Source: CAVQGZ01 sp963712175
GTDB lineage: Bacteria > Actinomycetota > Actinomycetes > Jiangellales > Jiangellaceae
Reading direction: 5' to 3'
Length of the DNA: 64,000 nucleotides
Assembly: GCA_963712175.1 (NCBI GenBank)
Contig: CAVQGZ010000008.1
Location: 186,001 to 250,000 of the forward strand
The notes under the pieces: generated by a model
The model's database searches: none
Told to the model about the DNA's origin: nothing
Seen by the model: only the letters and a program-made list of their open reading frames with translations
In this document: piece after piece, positions 24,218 through 31,611 of the stretch
Layout of the letters: each line of letters begins with the position of its first letter
Numbering within the stretch: position 1 is the first letter of the stretch
Translations under genes and position numbers: made by a program

Positions 24218-24532
24218 TCAGTCGTCGTCCCAGTCGTCCTCGGCATCCGCGCTGCCGTGGTCGTCGTCCTCGAAGCCCTCAGCGGTGTCGTGGTCGTCGT
24301 CCTCGAAGCCCTCCGCGGAGTTGTCGGTGCCGACGAGGTCGTCGGTGTCCCGGTCGTCGCCGGGTTCCACCCGAGCATCGCGGTCCAGCTGACCTCCGCC
24401 GTCCTCGGCGGTGAGCGAGGTCGCGGCCGGTGCGCTGGCCCCGGCCTCCGCGGACGACTGGCTGGCGTAGGCCCCCACACCCACGATCGCGGCGGCCACG
24501 GCAACACCTGCGGCAGCAAGTACAGCTCGCAT
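24218..24532 (-). CDS. Acidic exported protein with tandem AEGFEDDDH repeats
   Basis: 104 residues from ATG 24530-24532 with GAGGAGGAATC upstream. A signal peptide or anchor (residues 4-24, Ala/Val-rich) is followed by a polar domain extremely rich in Asp and Glu; the motif AEGFEDDDH occurs twice in tandem at about 73-91. No catalytic residues are visible. It may bind calcium or other cations, or buffer metal at the cell surface. It is divergent from the electron-transfer operon, and both sides carry OmpR-type direct repeats. Confidence 0.65.
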   Translation of the reverse strand: MRAVLAAAGVAVAAAIVGVGAYASQSSAEAGASAPAATSLTAEDGGGQLDRDARVEPGDDRDTDDLVGTDNSAEGFEDDDHDTAEGFEDDDHGSADAEDDWDDD

Positions 24533-24604
24533 GATTCCTCCTCGCCCGTTCCTGGCCGTCGGATGACGACCTCGTTGACGATCCCGCCTGCTGCGCAACA
24601 ACGG

Positions 24605-24656
24605 TCTCAAGACAGCGTCAAGGGCAGGCACGGCATCTGTTGACGAAGCCTTGACA
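24605..24656. promoter_or_regulatory. Two outward-facing 11-bp-period direct repeats (OmpR-family boxes)
   Basis: On the plus strand TTGAC occurs at 24640 and again at 24651, 11 bases apart. On the minus strand TTGAC (24621-24617) and TTGAG (24610-24606) are also 11 bases apart. Direct repeats one helical turn apart are how OmpR/PhoB-type regulators bind as tandem dimers. The two sites face the two divergent genes (24532 and 24701), and an OmpR-type regulator is encoded at 28484. Confidence 0.55.
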
Positions 24657-24700
24657 TCGCCCGAACCCCGCCCCATGACGTCGGGGCACAGGCTGTGGGC

Positions 24701-24967
24701 ATGAGCAGAGCATCGGGTCCACGCAGAGCCGCGGCATCGGCCGGCATCGCCGTCGCGCTCGCGGCGGGGGCGGCGGGCGGACTGGTAGCCGCCGACCTGG
24801 AACGAACGTCGGTAGCCGCGGGCGCAACGGTCGCCGCGGAGGTCGCCCTCGCCCCACAACCCAGCCCGCTTGCAGGGCTCGAGGCAGTGCCGTCGCTCAC
24901 CCCGGCGCCGGCCCCGCAGAACCCGAGAGCCGGTCAGGCGCCTCACACCACGACGAGGGCATCGTGA
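24701..24967 (+). CDS. Short membrane-anchored protein, possible truncated FMN-binding electron carrier
   Basis: 88 residues from ATG 24701. A basic start and one membrane segment (AAASAGIAVALAAGAAGGLVAA) are followed by a Pro/Ala-rich linker that ends where an FMN-binding domain would begin in the homologous operons of other actinobacteria. No complete flavinylation motif of the SGAT type is present; the closest is AAGAT near residue 42. It overlaps the apbE start by four bases. So it may be a cut-down carrier or an anchor only. Confidence 0.5.
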   Translation: MSRASGPRRAAASAGIAVALAAGAAGGLVAADLERTSVAAGATVAAEVALAPQPSPLAGLEAVPSLTPAPAPQNPRAGQAPHTTTRAS

Positions 24968-25902
24968 CCAGCACGGTGGCGTTCACCGCAGACGCGTTGG
25001 GCACGACGGTGCGAGTGGTGCTGACGCAACCAGACGCGATGACTGCTGTCGCCGCGCTCACCCGGTCGGCATTGGCCGCGCTCGACGCAGCGGCGAGTCG
25101 ATTTCGGGACGACTCCGAGCTGTCGCAGGCCAACAGGGCTTCGGGGACTCGGACTCGGGTCGGCCCGGTCATGCGCGACGCGACTGCGGCAAGTCTGCGG
25201 ATGGCCAGGGCGACGGGCGGGCTCGTCGACCCGACAGTCGGTGCTGACGTGGTTGCCGCCGGCTACGACCGCCGCTTTGCCGACCTCGACAGCACTACCC
25301 CCCGGACCGTCGCACCCTTGCCGGCCCGGCGGGCCTGCTGGGCAGACGTGGTGCTCCTGCCCGACGACTCGGGGGCATGGCTCACCGTCCCCGCCGGCAC
25401 CCGTCTCGATCTCGGCGCCGTCGCCAAGGCCTGGCTGTCTGACTCTCTTGCCGCAGCAGCCACCACGCTCGTGCCCGGCGGGGTTCTCGTCGACCTGGGT
25501 GGTGACCTGCGAGTGACCGGACGGCCACCGCGCGACGGTTGGGTGATCGGTCTGCCGCCGGGGGCCGACGGCCAGCGCGTGATCGCGATTCAGTCCGGCG
25601 GTCTCGCCACCTCCGCACAGGATGTCCGGCGGTGGGCCACGACTGATGGCCCGGCCCACCACGTCGTGGACCCACGGACCGGAAGACCGGCGGTCAGCCC
25701 GTGGCGGGCGGTGAGCGTCCATGCCGCCACCGCCACCGAGGCCAACGCGGCGAGTACGGCGGCCCTGATCCTGGGGGAGGCCGCCCCCGCCTGGCTGGGA
25801 CGCCAGGGTCTGTCTGCTCGCCTCGTACCCTGCGACGGCAGCCCGGCTACCGTCGTCGGCGCCTGGCCGCGGCCGGCGCTCGCGGAGGCCCGACATGGGT
25901 AG
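24964..25902 (+). CDS. apbE: FAD:protein FMN transferase (ApbE family)
   Basis: 312 residues from GTG 24964. ApbE hallmarks: ALGTTVRVVL near the N-terminus, LDLGAVAKAWLSD, VDLGGDLRVTG, SAQDVRRWATTDGPAHHVVD with PRTGRPA, and the metal-site helix EANAASTAALILG, where Asn stands for the usual Asp as in many actinobacterial members. The enzyme attaches FMN covalently to Thr or Ser of carrier proteins. It lies second in an electron-transfer operon, overlapping the genes on both sides. No intact target domain is visible in the operon. Confidence 0.85.
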   Translation: MTSTVAFTADALGTTVRVVLTQPDAMTAVAALTRSALAALDAAASRFRDDSELSQANRASGTRTRVGPVMRDATAASLRMARATGGLVDPTVGADVVAAGYDRRFADLDSTTPRTVAPLPARRACWADVVLLPDDSGAWLTVPAGTRLDLGAVAKAWLSDSLAAAATTLVPGGVLVDLGGDLRVTGRPPRDGWVIGLPPGADGQRVIAIQSGGLATSAQDVRRWATTDGPAHHVVDPRTGRPAVSPWRAVSVHAATATEANAASTAALILGEAAPAWLGRQGLSARLVPCDGSPATVVGAWPRPALAEARHG

Positions 25903-26455
25903 CGAGACCATCTGGCTGCTGCTTCGTGTCGCCGGGATCGTCGCCCTGGCGGCTCTGACCGTCTCGGTGGCATCCGGGCTCTCCGGCCCGGCGGTAGGGG
26001 CACCAGCCTGGCGCGGCGTCCTCGTTGCCGTTCACCGCTCGGCAGCGCTCGTCGGCCTCTCGCTGACCGTCGGGCATGTCGCGCTCGCCGTACTCGACCC
26101 GTGGGTGGACGTCTCCGTCATGGCGACGGTCGTGCCGGGCGTCTCGTCATGGGAGCCTTGGTGGACCGGCGTCGGAGCCGTGGCCGTCGACCTGTTGCTG
26201 GTTCTGGCCGTCACGTCGGCCTTGCGTGGGCGGACTCCGCGCACTTGGTGGGCCGTGCACGTGCTCGCCTACCCCGCGTGGCTGCTGGCCACCGCCCACG
26301 CGCTGGCGATCGGCACCGATGCGTGGCGCGAGCCCTACCTGATCGTGAGCCTCGCCGGGGGGCTCTGGTGGCGATCTCGGCAGCCCTTCGGGTGCAGGCG
26401 AGCCGGTCGGGACGACCCGCCGGTGTACCTGCCCGACGCGAGCGGGCGGTCCTGA
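25895..26455 (+). CDS. Ferric-reductase-like transmembrane cytochrome b
   Basis: 186 residues from ATG 25895, overlapping apbE by eight bases. Five or six membrane helices carry histidines spaced as haem ligands: VAVHRSAALVG and VGHVALAVL in one pair of helices, AVHVLAYPAWLLATAHAL in the next. This matches the ferric reductase / YedZ-type membrane domain that moves electrons across the membrane through b-type haem. The C-terminal tail is Arg/Asp-rich. Partner proteins are the NuoF-like gene and ferredoxin downstream and possibly the anchored protein upstream. Confidence 0.78.
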   Translation: MGSETIWLLLRVAGIVALAALTVSVASGLSGPAVGAPAWRGVLVAVHRSAALVGLSLTVGHVALAVLDPWVDVSVMATVVPGVSSWEPWWTGVGAVAVDLLLVLAVTSALRGRTPRTWWAVHVLAYPAWLLATAHALAIGTDAWREPYLIVSLAGGLWWRSRQPFGCRRAGRDDPPVYLPDASGRS

Positions 26456-26456
26456 G

Positions 26457-27755
26457 ATGAGCATGGCTTCTGCCGTCACGGCCGTCGCAGGCGCCTCCGC
26501 CGACCCTTCGCTGGTGACGATGCTGCCGGGCGTCCCGGTGCGTGGGCGACCTGCGGGTCCACGTCCGGACCTACTGGTGGGCGCCGGGTCGTTGCTTCTG
26601 GCCGAGGTGGTCCCGGGGTCGCGTCGCAGCTGGCGGGAGCACGTGGCGCGGCTGGGGCCCCTACCAGAGCTCGACCTCGACGCACTCGGCGACGCAGCCG
26701 AGGCGGCAGGCCTGCGGGGGTTCGGAGGCGCCGGGTTCCCGACCGCGACCAAGCTGCGGTCGATGCGCGATCGCGGACCGGCTCTCGTCGTGGTCAACGC
26801 CGCCGAGGGGGAGCACGCCAGTGGCAAGGACGGCGCTCTGCTGCGGCACGTGCCGCACTTGGTGCTCGACGGGGCCGCTCTGGCCGCTCGCGCCCTAGGC
26901 GCGGGCTTGGTCACCGTACGGGTCTCGGCCGACCGACCCGACCTCCCGGACGCGGTGACCGAGGCTACTGCTGAGCGTGGTCACGTGCCCCGCGTGCAAG
27001 TCTCGGTGGGGCCGGCGACCTTCACTGCCGGCGAGGCGAGCGCGGTGGTCAACGCGCTGGCCGGAGGCCCGGCGTTGCCCTCGTCGCTCGGTCGCCCGCC
27101 CCGCGTCCCGTCCCGGCTGCTCCGGCGGGGCAAGCCGGTGCTGGTGTCCAACGTGGAGACGTTCGCCCGGCTTGCTCTCGCCGCCCGGTCGTTGCCCTCG
27201 GCCAGCGCTCTGCTCACCCTGAGCGGCGCCGTATCGCGGCCCGGGGTGGTGGAACTGCCCGAGTCTGCCCGGCTCGTCGACGCCGTTCGTCTCGCCGGCG
27301 GGGCGTCCGAGCCCATCGCCGGAGTCGTCACGGGTGGCTGGCACGGCCGGTGGCTTCCCTGGGGCGAGCCGGTGGCCGAGGCAACCCTGTCTCGCGAGGG
27401 CCTGGCGGCCGTCGGCGGACGTCGGGGAGCGGGGGTCGTCGTGGCGCTGCCGTCGTCCGCATGCCGGATGTCCGTCGTCGCGGCCGTCGCCCGCACGCTG
27501 GCGGATGCGAGTGCAGGTCAGTGCGGGCCCTGCCGGGCGGGCCTCCCGTTCGCTGCCGCTGCACTGTCGCAGGCCGCGGCGTCCACGATGGTGCTCGGAC
27601 CCGCGCTCGCAGACGCCGAGGACTCCCTCGCCTCGCTGAGTGGGAGGGGGCTGTGTGCGCACCCCACGGCTTCGGTGGCGGCTCTGAACTCGGCGATCGC
27701 CTGGGCGCAGCCCGACATCGAGCTTCACCGGCACGGCCGGTGCCTGGCCCGATGA
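26457..27755 (+). CDS. NuoF-like SLBB flavo-iron-sulfur protein
   Basis: 432 residues from ATG 26457, one base after the previous stop. It has the FMN/NADH-binding fold of complex I subunit NuoF: GLRGFGGAGFPTATKL, VVNAAEGEHASGKDG, SNVETFARL, then an SLBB domain (LSGAVSRPGVVELP) and the C-terminal cluster region SAGQCGPCRAGLP with a later LCAHP. Complex I proteins have Cys at the position that is Ala here (SAGQC), leaving three obvious Cys ligands; this substitution is seen in actinobacterial relatives. It probably feeds NAD(P)H electrons to the cytochrome or ferredoxin. Confidence 0.82.
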   Translation: MSMASAVTAVAGASADPSLVTMLPGVPVRGRPAGPRPDLLVGAGSLLLAEVVPGSRRSWREHVARLGPLPELDLDALGDAAEAAGLRGFGGAGFPTATKLRSMRDRGPALVVVNAAEGEHASGKDGALLRHVPHLVLDGAALAARALGAGLVTVRVSADRPDLPDAVTEATAERGHVPRVQVSVGPATFTAGEASAVVNALAGGPALPSSLGRPPRVPSRLLRRGKPVLVSNVETFARLALAARSLPSASALLTLSGAVSRPGVVELPESARLVDAVRLAGGASEPIAGVVTGGWHGRWLPWGEPVAEATLSREGLAAVGGRRGAGVVVALPSSACRMSVVAAVARTLADASAGQCGPCRAGLPFAAAALSQAAASTMVLGPALADAEDSLASLSGRGLCAHPTASVAALNSAIAWAQPDIELHRHGRCLAR

Positions 27756-27976
27756 GCGGCAGGCGGGAGGCAAGGTTGGCCGTGGACTGGCGGCTGTGCG
27801 CGGGGCACGGCGTGTGCTCGGCGGTGGCCCCGGAGCTCATCACCCGGGACCGCTGGGGGTTCCCGGACCTCGGTGGCTCGGACGACGCGTCGGTTCCCCC
27901 CGAGCTCGAGTGGGCCGCACGCTGGGCCGTGGCCAGCTGCCCGGCGGCCGCCCTGGCGCTGCAGCGTGATCGGTAG
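27752..27976 (+). CDS. Ferredoxin, single-cluster 3Fe-4S/4Fe-4S type
   Basis: 74 residues from ATG 27752, overlapping the previous stop (ATGA). Cluster ligands: CAGHGVC near the N-terminus and ASCPAAAL near the C-terminus, the compact bacterial ferredoxin pattern with His/Gly between the first cysteines. The middle is acidic. As last gene of the electron-transfer operon it is the soluble carrier that exchanges electrons with the NuoF-like protein. Confidence 0.85.
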   Translation: MSGRREARLAVDWRLCAGHGVCSAVAPELITRDRWGFPDLGGSDDASVPPELEWAARWAVASCPAAALALQRDR

Positions 27977-27979
27977 GGG

Positions 27980-28450
27980 TCAGTCCTCGGCCCTGGCTGC
28001 CTCGATTACCGTCGGCACCCCGTCGGCACACGCGACCGTGACCCGCACCTCGTCGTCGCCAGCCTCGAGGCGCACTGTCAGCTGGTCGTCCTCGCGTTCG
28101 ACCTGCTCGACGCGCCAGCCGGCATCGGGCACCGACCACGCGAGCTCCGGCACCTCCTGCTCGCACCGAAGCCCCAGCACAGCGCCAGGAACTCGGCGTT
28201 CGACGTTCTCGGCGAGGCCGGAGGGGAGCGACGTCGAGGGGGTCGGGCTCGGCTCGGCCGACGGCGCACCGTCGCCGGGGTTCGCCAGCGCCATGGCCTG
28301 CGCCGGCGTCAGCACGGTGGCCGAGGAGTCGGGCCCGGCCGAACGCAGGGCCAGCACTCCCAGCACCGCGGCCAAGGGCACCGCCAGTGCCCAGACCACG
28401 ACAAGCACTCCGGCCGGTCGACGGCCGCCCGGCGAGGTCTGCCTGGTCAC
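27980..28450 (-). CDS. Anchored secreted protein of unknown function
   Basis: 156 residues from GTG 28448-28450. One membrane helix (residues 14-36), a Pro/Ser/Thr linker (SAEPSPTPSTSLPSG) and a C-terminal domain of about 75 residues with two Cys (LRCEQEV and VACADGV) that may pair outside the cell. Not a family I recognise. It ends three bases from the ferredoxin stop and starts divergently from the OmpR regulator at 28484, so it could be an extracytoplasmic input for that two-component system (inference). Confidence 0.6.
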   Translation of the reverse strand: MTRQTSPGGRRPAGVLVVVWALAVPLAAVLGVLALRSAGPDSSATVLTPAQAMALANPGDGAPSAEPSPTPSTSLPSGLAENVERRVPGAVLGLRCEQEVPELAWSVPDAGWRVEQVEREDDQLTVRLEAGDDEVRVTVACADGVPTVIEAARAED

Positions 28451-28483
28451 CGGAGAAGCATGTCACCCACCTAGGGTTCGATC

Positions 28484-29173
28484 ATGGCGCACCTGCTGCT
28501 GATCGAGGACGACCCCACGATCCGCAGCGCGCTCATCCGTGCCCTCACGAGCAGGGGGCATGCTGTCGACTCCGCTGCGGACGCGATGAGCGGTCTGCGG
28601 CAGATGGTCGCCGACCCTCCCGACGCGGTCGTGCTCGACCTTGGGCTGCCGGACCTGTCGGGGGAGAGACTCCTGCCCATGATTCGGGCGGTCACCGACG
28701 TCCCGGTGGTGGTGGCGACCGCACGCGACGACGAGGGTCTCGTCGTCCGCCTGCTCGACGCCGGGGCCGACGACTATGTGGTCAAGCCGTTCGACCCGTC
28801 CCAGCTCGAGGCCCGCCTTCGGGCCGTGCTGCGTCGGGCGGGGGGTGGAGCCACGGCCGCTGCCAGCCTCGTCTACCGGGTCGGTGGGCTGAGCGTCGAC
28901 CCCGCGCGGCATGTCGCCGAGGTCGACGGCCGCCTCCTGGACCTGACCCCGCTGGAGTTCGACCTGCTGGCATACCTGGCGGCCAACCCCGGACGCGTGG
29001 TCACTCGACGGGAGCTGCTTCGCGAGGTGTGGCAACGCACCGACACCGGCAGGACGGTGGACGTGCACCTGTCCTGGCTGCGGCGCAAGCTGGGGGAGAC
29101 GGTGCAGCGGCCGCGCTTCCTGCACACCGTGCGCGGCGTCGGCGTGCGGCTGGAGGACGGGGACCTGCCGTGA
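28484..29173 (+). CDS. OmpR/PhoB-family response regulator
   Basis: 229 residues from ATG 28484. Receiver: acidic pair EDD at residues 8-10, phospho-acceptor Asp in VVLDLGLPDLSG, Thr in VVATARDDE and Lys in YVVKPFDP. The winged-helix effector domain follows (LTPLEFDLLAYLAANPG, RRELLREVW, VDVHLSWLRRKLGE). It overlaps the kinase start by four bases. The DNA sites at 24605-24656, with an 11-base period, are candidate targets, which would link it to the electron-transfer operon. Confidence 0.9.
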   Translation: MAHLLLIEDDPTIRSALIRALTSRGHAVDSAADAMSGLRQMVADPPDAVVLDLGLPDLSGERLLPMIRAVTDVPVVVATARDDEGLVVRLLDAGADDYVVKPFDPSQLEARLRAVLRRAGGGATAAASLVYRVGGLSVDPARHVAEVDGRLLDLTPLEFDLLAYLAANPGRVVTRRELLREVWQRTDTGRTVDVHLSWLRRKLGETVQRPRFLHTVRGVGVRLEDGDLP

Positions 29174-30436
29174 CCCGGCGACTGGTGCTGTTCGGGCTCC
29201 TCGTGTGCGCCGCCGCCGTCGCGGCGCTGGTCGTGCCTCTCGGTGTGGCGGCTCGTGACACGCATCGGGCCGGAGTCGTGGACGCAGCACAGCTGCGGTC
29301 TCAGGAGACGGCGGTCCTGCTGTCCGGGGCTCGGGCGGACGCAGTCGGAGCGCTGCTGCCGGGCGCACCCTCCGGCGCCGGGACGCTGTCGGTCGTCCTG
29401 CCAGACGGCGCCATCGAGGGGGATGAGCCCGACCCCGGGGTCGCGCCAGCCATCGAAGCATCCCGCACGGGATGGACCGTGAGCGTTCAGACGACCAGTG
29501 GCGTCGTTGCAGCCTCGCCGGCTACCGGACCGGACGGCAGATCGGTGGTGCTCGTCGGGCTCGACGCGACCGACCTGCGCGCTGGGCTCGGTCCGAGCCT
29601 GGTGGCCCTCGCTGTTGCCGGGACGGTGCTGCTGGTGGCCGCGGGGGTGACGGCGGTCGTGCTGGCCCGCCGCACAGCGGCTCCGCTGACCGACATCGCC
29701 GGCGTGGCCCACGAGATGGCCGACGGTGACCTCGACGTGCGCGCCTCGTCATCCGGTGTCCCCGAGGTTGCCGAGGTGGGGGTGGCACTCAATCGGCTGG
29801 CCGGGCGAGTGCAGGAGCTGCTCGCCGCCGAGCGGCGGTCCTCAGCCGACCTCGCTCATCGGCTGCGCACTCCGCTGACGGCCCTGTCCGTGGACCTCGA
29901 CTCGGTAGCCGACGGTGAGGCACGAGCCAGGCTGCGCGATGATCTTGACGCCGTGCAGGCCAGCGTCGACGAGATCATCACCAGCCATCGCCGCCCCGAG
30001 CGAGAGGGGCTTCGGGCGTCCAGCGACGCTGTCGAGGTGGTGGCTGCCCGCACCGCGTTCTGGGCTGTGCTGGCCGAGGACCAGCAGCGCCGTCTCGAGG
30101 TGCGCCTTGCCCCGGGCCCACTGTGGGTGCGCCTGTCGCGTGCCGACCTCGAGGCCGCGGTCGACATCGTGATGCAGAACGTGTTCGTGCACACCCCGGA
30201 GGCAACCGGGATGACGGTCCAGGTGAGTCCCCGCGAGGGCGGTGGGTGCCTGGTGGCGGTGGAGGATGCCGGCCCTGGGTGGTCGAGCGTCCCGACGCGT
30301 CGAGCGGGCAGCACGGGGCTTGGCCTCGACATCGCGGCACGGGCCGCGGAGGCCTCCGGCGGACAGCTGACATCGCGAGACGACCGCCCACGGTGGCGCG
30401 CGGGTCGTTCTCGACCTGGGACCTCCGGCTCACTGA
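29170..30436 (+). CDS. Sensor histidine kinase (HAMP-HisKA-HATPase) with a late frameshift
   Basis: GTG 29170 overlaps the regulator stop. Two membrane helices (about 5-25 and 139-163) frame an extracytoplasmic sensor of about 110 residues; then HAMP, the His box ADLAHRLRTPLTAL, the N box VDIVMQNVFVHTP, VEDAGPGW and GSTGLGLDIAARA. Near 30380 the frame shifts: the expected ending GGARVVLDLGPPAH lies in the next frame and stops at 30434-30436. In the sequence as given, the kinase frame instead runs on in frame into the cupin gene. I annotate the restored end; a one-base sequence error would explain it. Confidence 0.75.
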
Positions 30437-30498
30437 CCTCCGGCCCTTGCCCCGGGACCTGCAGGACGCGATCGTTAAGTCGTCGAGAGGAGAGACGG

Positions 30499-30858
30499 AT
30501 GACTGGGTACCTGACGACGCTGGAGACCGTCCTGGCCATGGAGCCGGCGTTTCGCAGGGTCCTGGCGACGGCTGGTCACTGCCAGCTGGTGTCGATGACC
30601 CTGCTTCCCCACGAGGAGATCGGCTCGGAGGTGCACCAGGACGGTGACCAGATGTTCCTGGTGGTCGCTGGGTGGCAGGTGGAGATCACCATCGGCGAGG
30701 AGATCCACGAGTGCTCCACCGGGACCGTGGCGGTCGTCCCCGCGGGCGTGCGGCACAACGTGCTGAACCGCGGAGACATCCCTGCCACCGTCCTCACGGT
30801 GTACGCCCCACCGGAGCACGAGGCCGGCGTCGTCGAGCTGACCCGCCCAGGTTCCTAG
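30499..30858 (+). CDS. Cupin-domain protein
   Basis: 119 residues from ATG 30499 with GAGGAGAG seven bases upstream. Cupin motifs: HEEIGSEVHQDGDQMFLVVAG (metal-binding His and Glu positions) and PAGVRHNVLN. A small metal-dependent beta-barrel; single-domain cupins of this kind are often isomerases, dioxygenases or sensors. As sequenced, the kinase frame continues into it, but its own start and ribosome site show it is a separate gene. Its TAG stop shares CTAG with the convergent gene. Confidence 0.82.
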   Translation: MTGYLTTLETVLAMEPAFRRVLATAGHCQLVSMTLLPHEEIGSEVHQDGDQMFLVVAGWQVEITIGEEIHECSTGTVAVVPAGVRHNVLNRGDIPATVLTVYAPPEHEAGVVELTRPGS

Positions 30859-31511
30859 GCGAGCCGGAACGGCGGGTAGCGGTCGGTGACCAGCAGGGTT
30901 GCGTAGGCGGTGACGCGCAGCGCCCAGCGTCCGACCCCGACGACGTAGTCGAACAGGCCCCGCGGGTAGCGACCGGTGAAGAGGATCGCGAACCAGGCGA
31001 CGACGATGGCGAACAGGGCGCCGACGAAGAGGAAGCTCAGCACGATGATGTGCGGGATCACGAGCAGCCACTTCACCAGGGGCATCCAGCGGTTGAGGTC
31101 GCGTGGGACGTCGGGGTAGTCGATGTCGAGGTGCACCGACTGCTCCTCGACCGTCGACGGGTAGGTGTCGGTGAGCAGGGCCCCGTAGGCGGACACGCGG
31201 GCAGCGAACCGGTTGAACTGCAGGGCGAAGTCGAACCACCAGCGGGGGTAGCGCTGCCGGAACAGGATCATGAGCAAGGTGGCGGCGAACAGCGCCCCGA
31301 CGATGCCTCCCGCGTTGCGACTGACCTGGGACACGATCTCGCCGGTCTCGGTGATGACCGTGACCGTGGACGTGGCTGTGGCCGACAGGATCCCCAGCAC
31401 GGCGGCGATCGGGATGATCCAGATGATGCGGAACGCCGTGGTGACCCTGTCCAGGGACTCGGGGTAGTCCACGTCGAGGCGGGCGGGGTAGTGCTCGGTC
31501 TGGGTCGTCAT
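30855..31511 (-). CDS. DUF4389 membrane protein
   Basis: 218 residues from ATG 31509-31511. Two repeats of the pattern YP-x-W-F-F/YPRG-L-F after membrane helices (RYPRWWFDFALQFNRF and RYPRGLFDYVVGVGRW) are the DUF4389 signature; four helices in total. Function unknown; common in actinobacteria and often predicted to be a membrane scaffold. Its stop overlaps the cupin stop in one CTAG. Confidence 0.85.
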   Translation of the reverse strand: MTTQTEHYPARLDVDYPESLDRVTTAFRIIWIIPIAAVLGILSATATSTVTVITETGEIVSQVSRNAGGIVGALFAATLLMILFRQRYPRWWFDFALQFNRFAARVSAYGALLTDTYPSTVEEQSVHLDIDYPDVPRDLNRWMPLVKWLLVIPHIIVLSFLFVGALFAIVVAWFAILFTGRYPRGLFDYVVGVGRWALRVTAYATLLVTDRYPPFRLA

Positions 31512-31611
31512 GCTGTCTCCCTCAGACGCAGGTGGCCCGGATAGGCACACCCTGCGCATCTGTGTCACCGCCACCGAAGACCTCCGATGGTCGCCGCGCC
31601 AGGGCAGAAGG

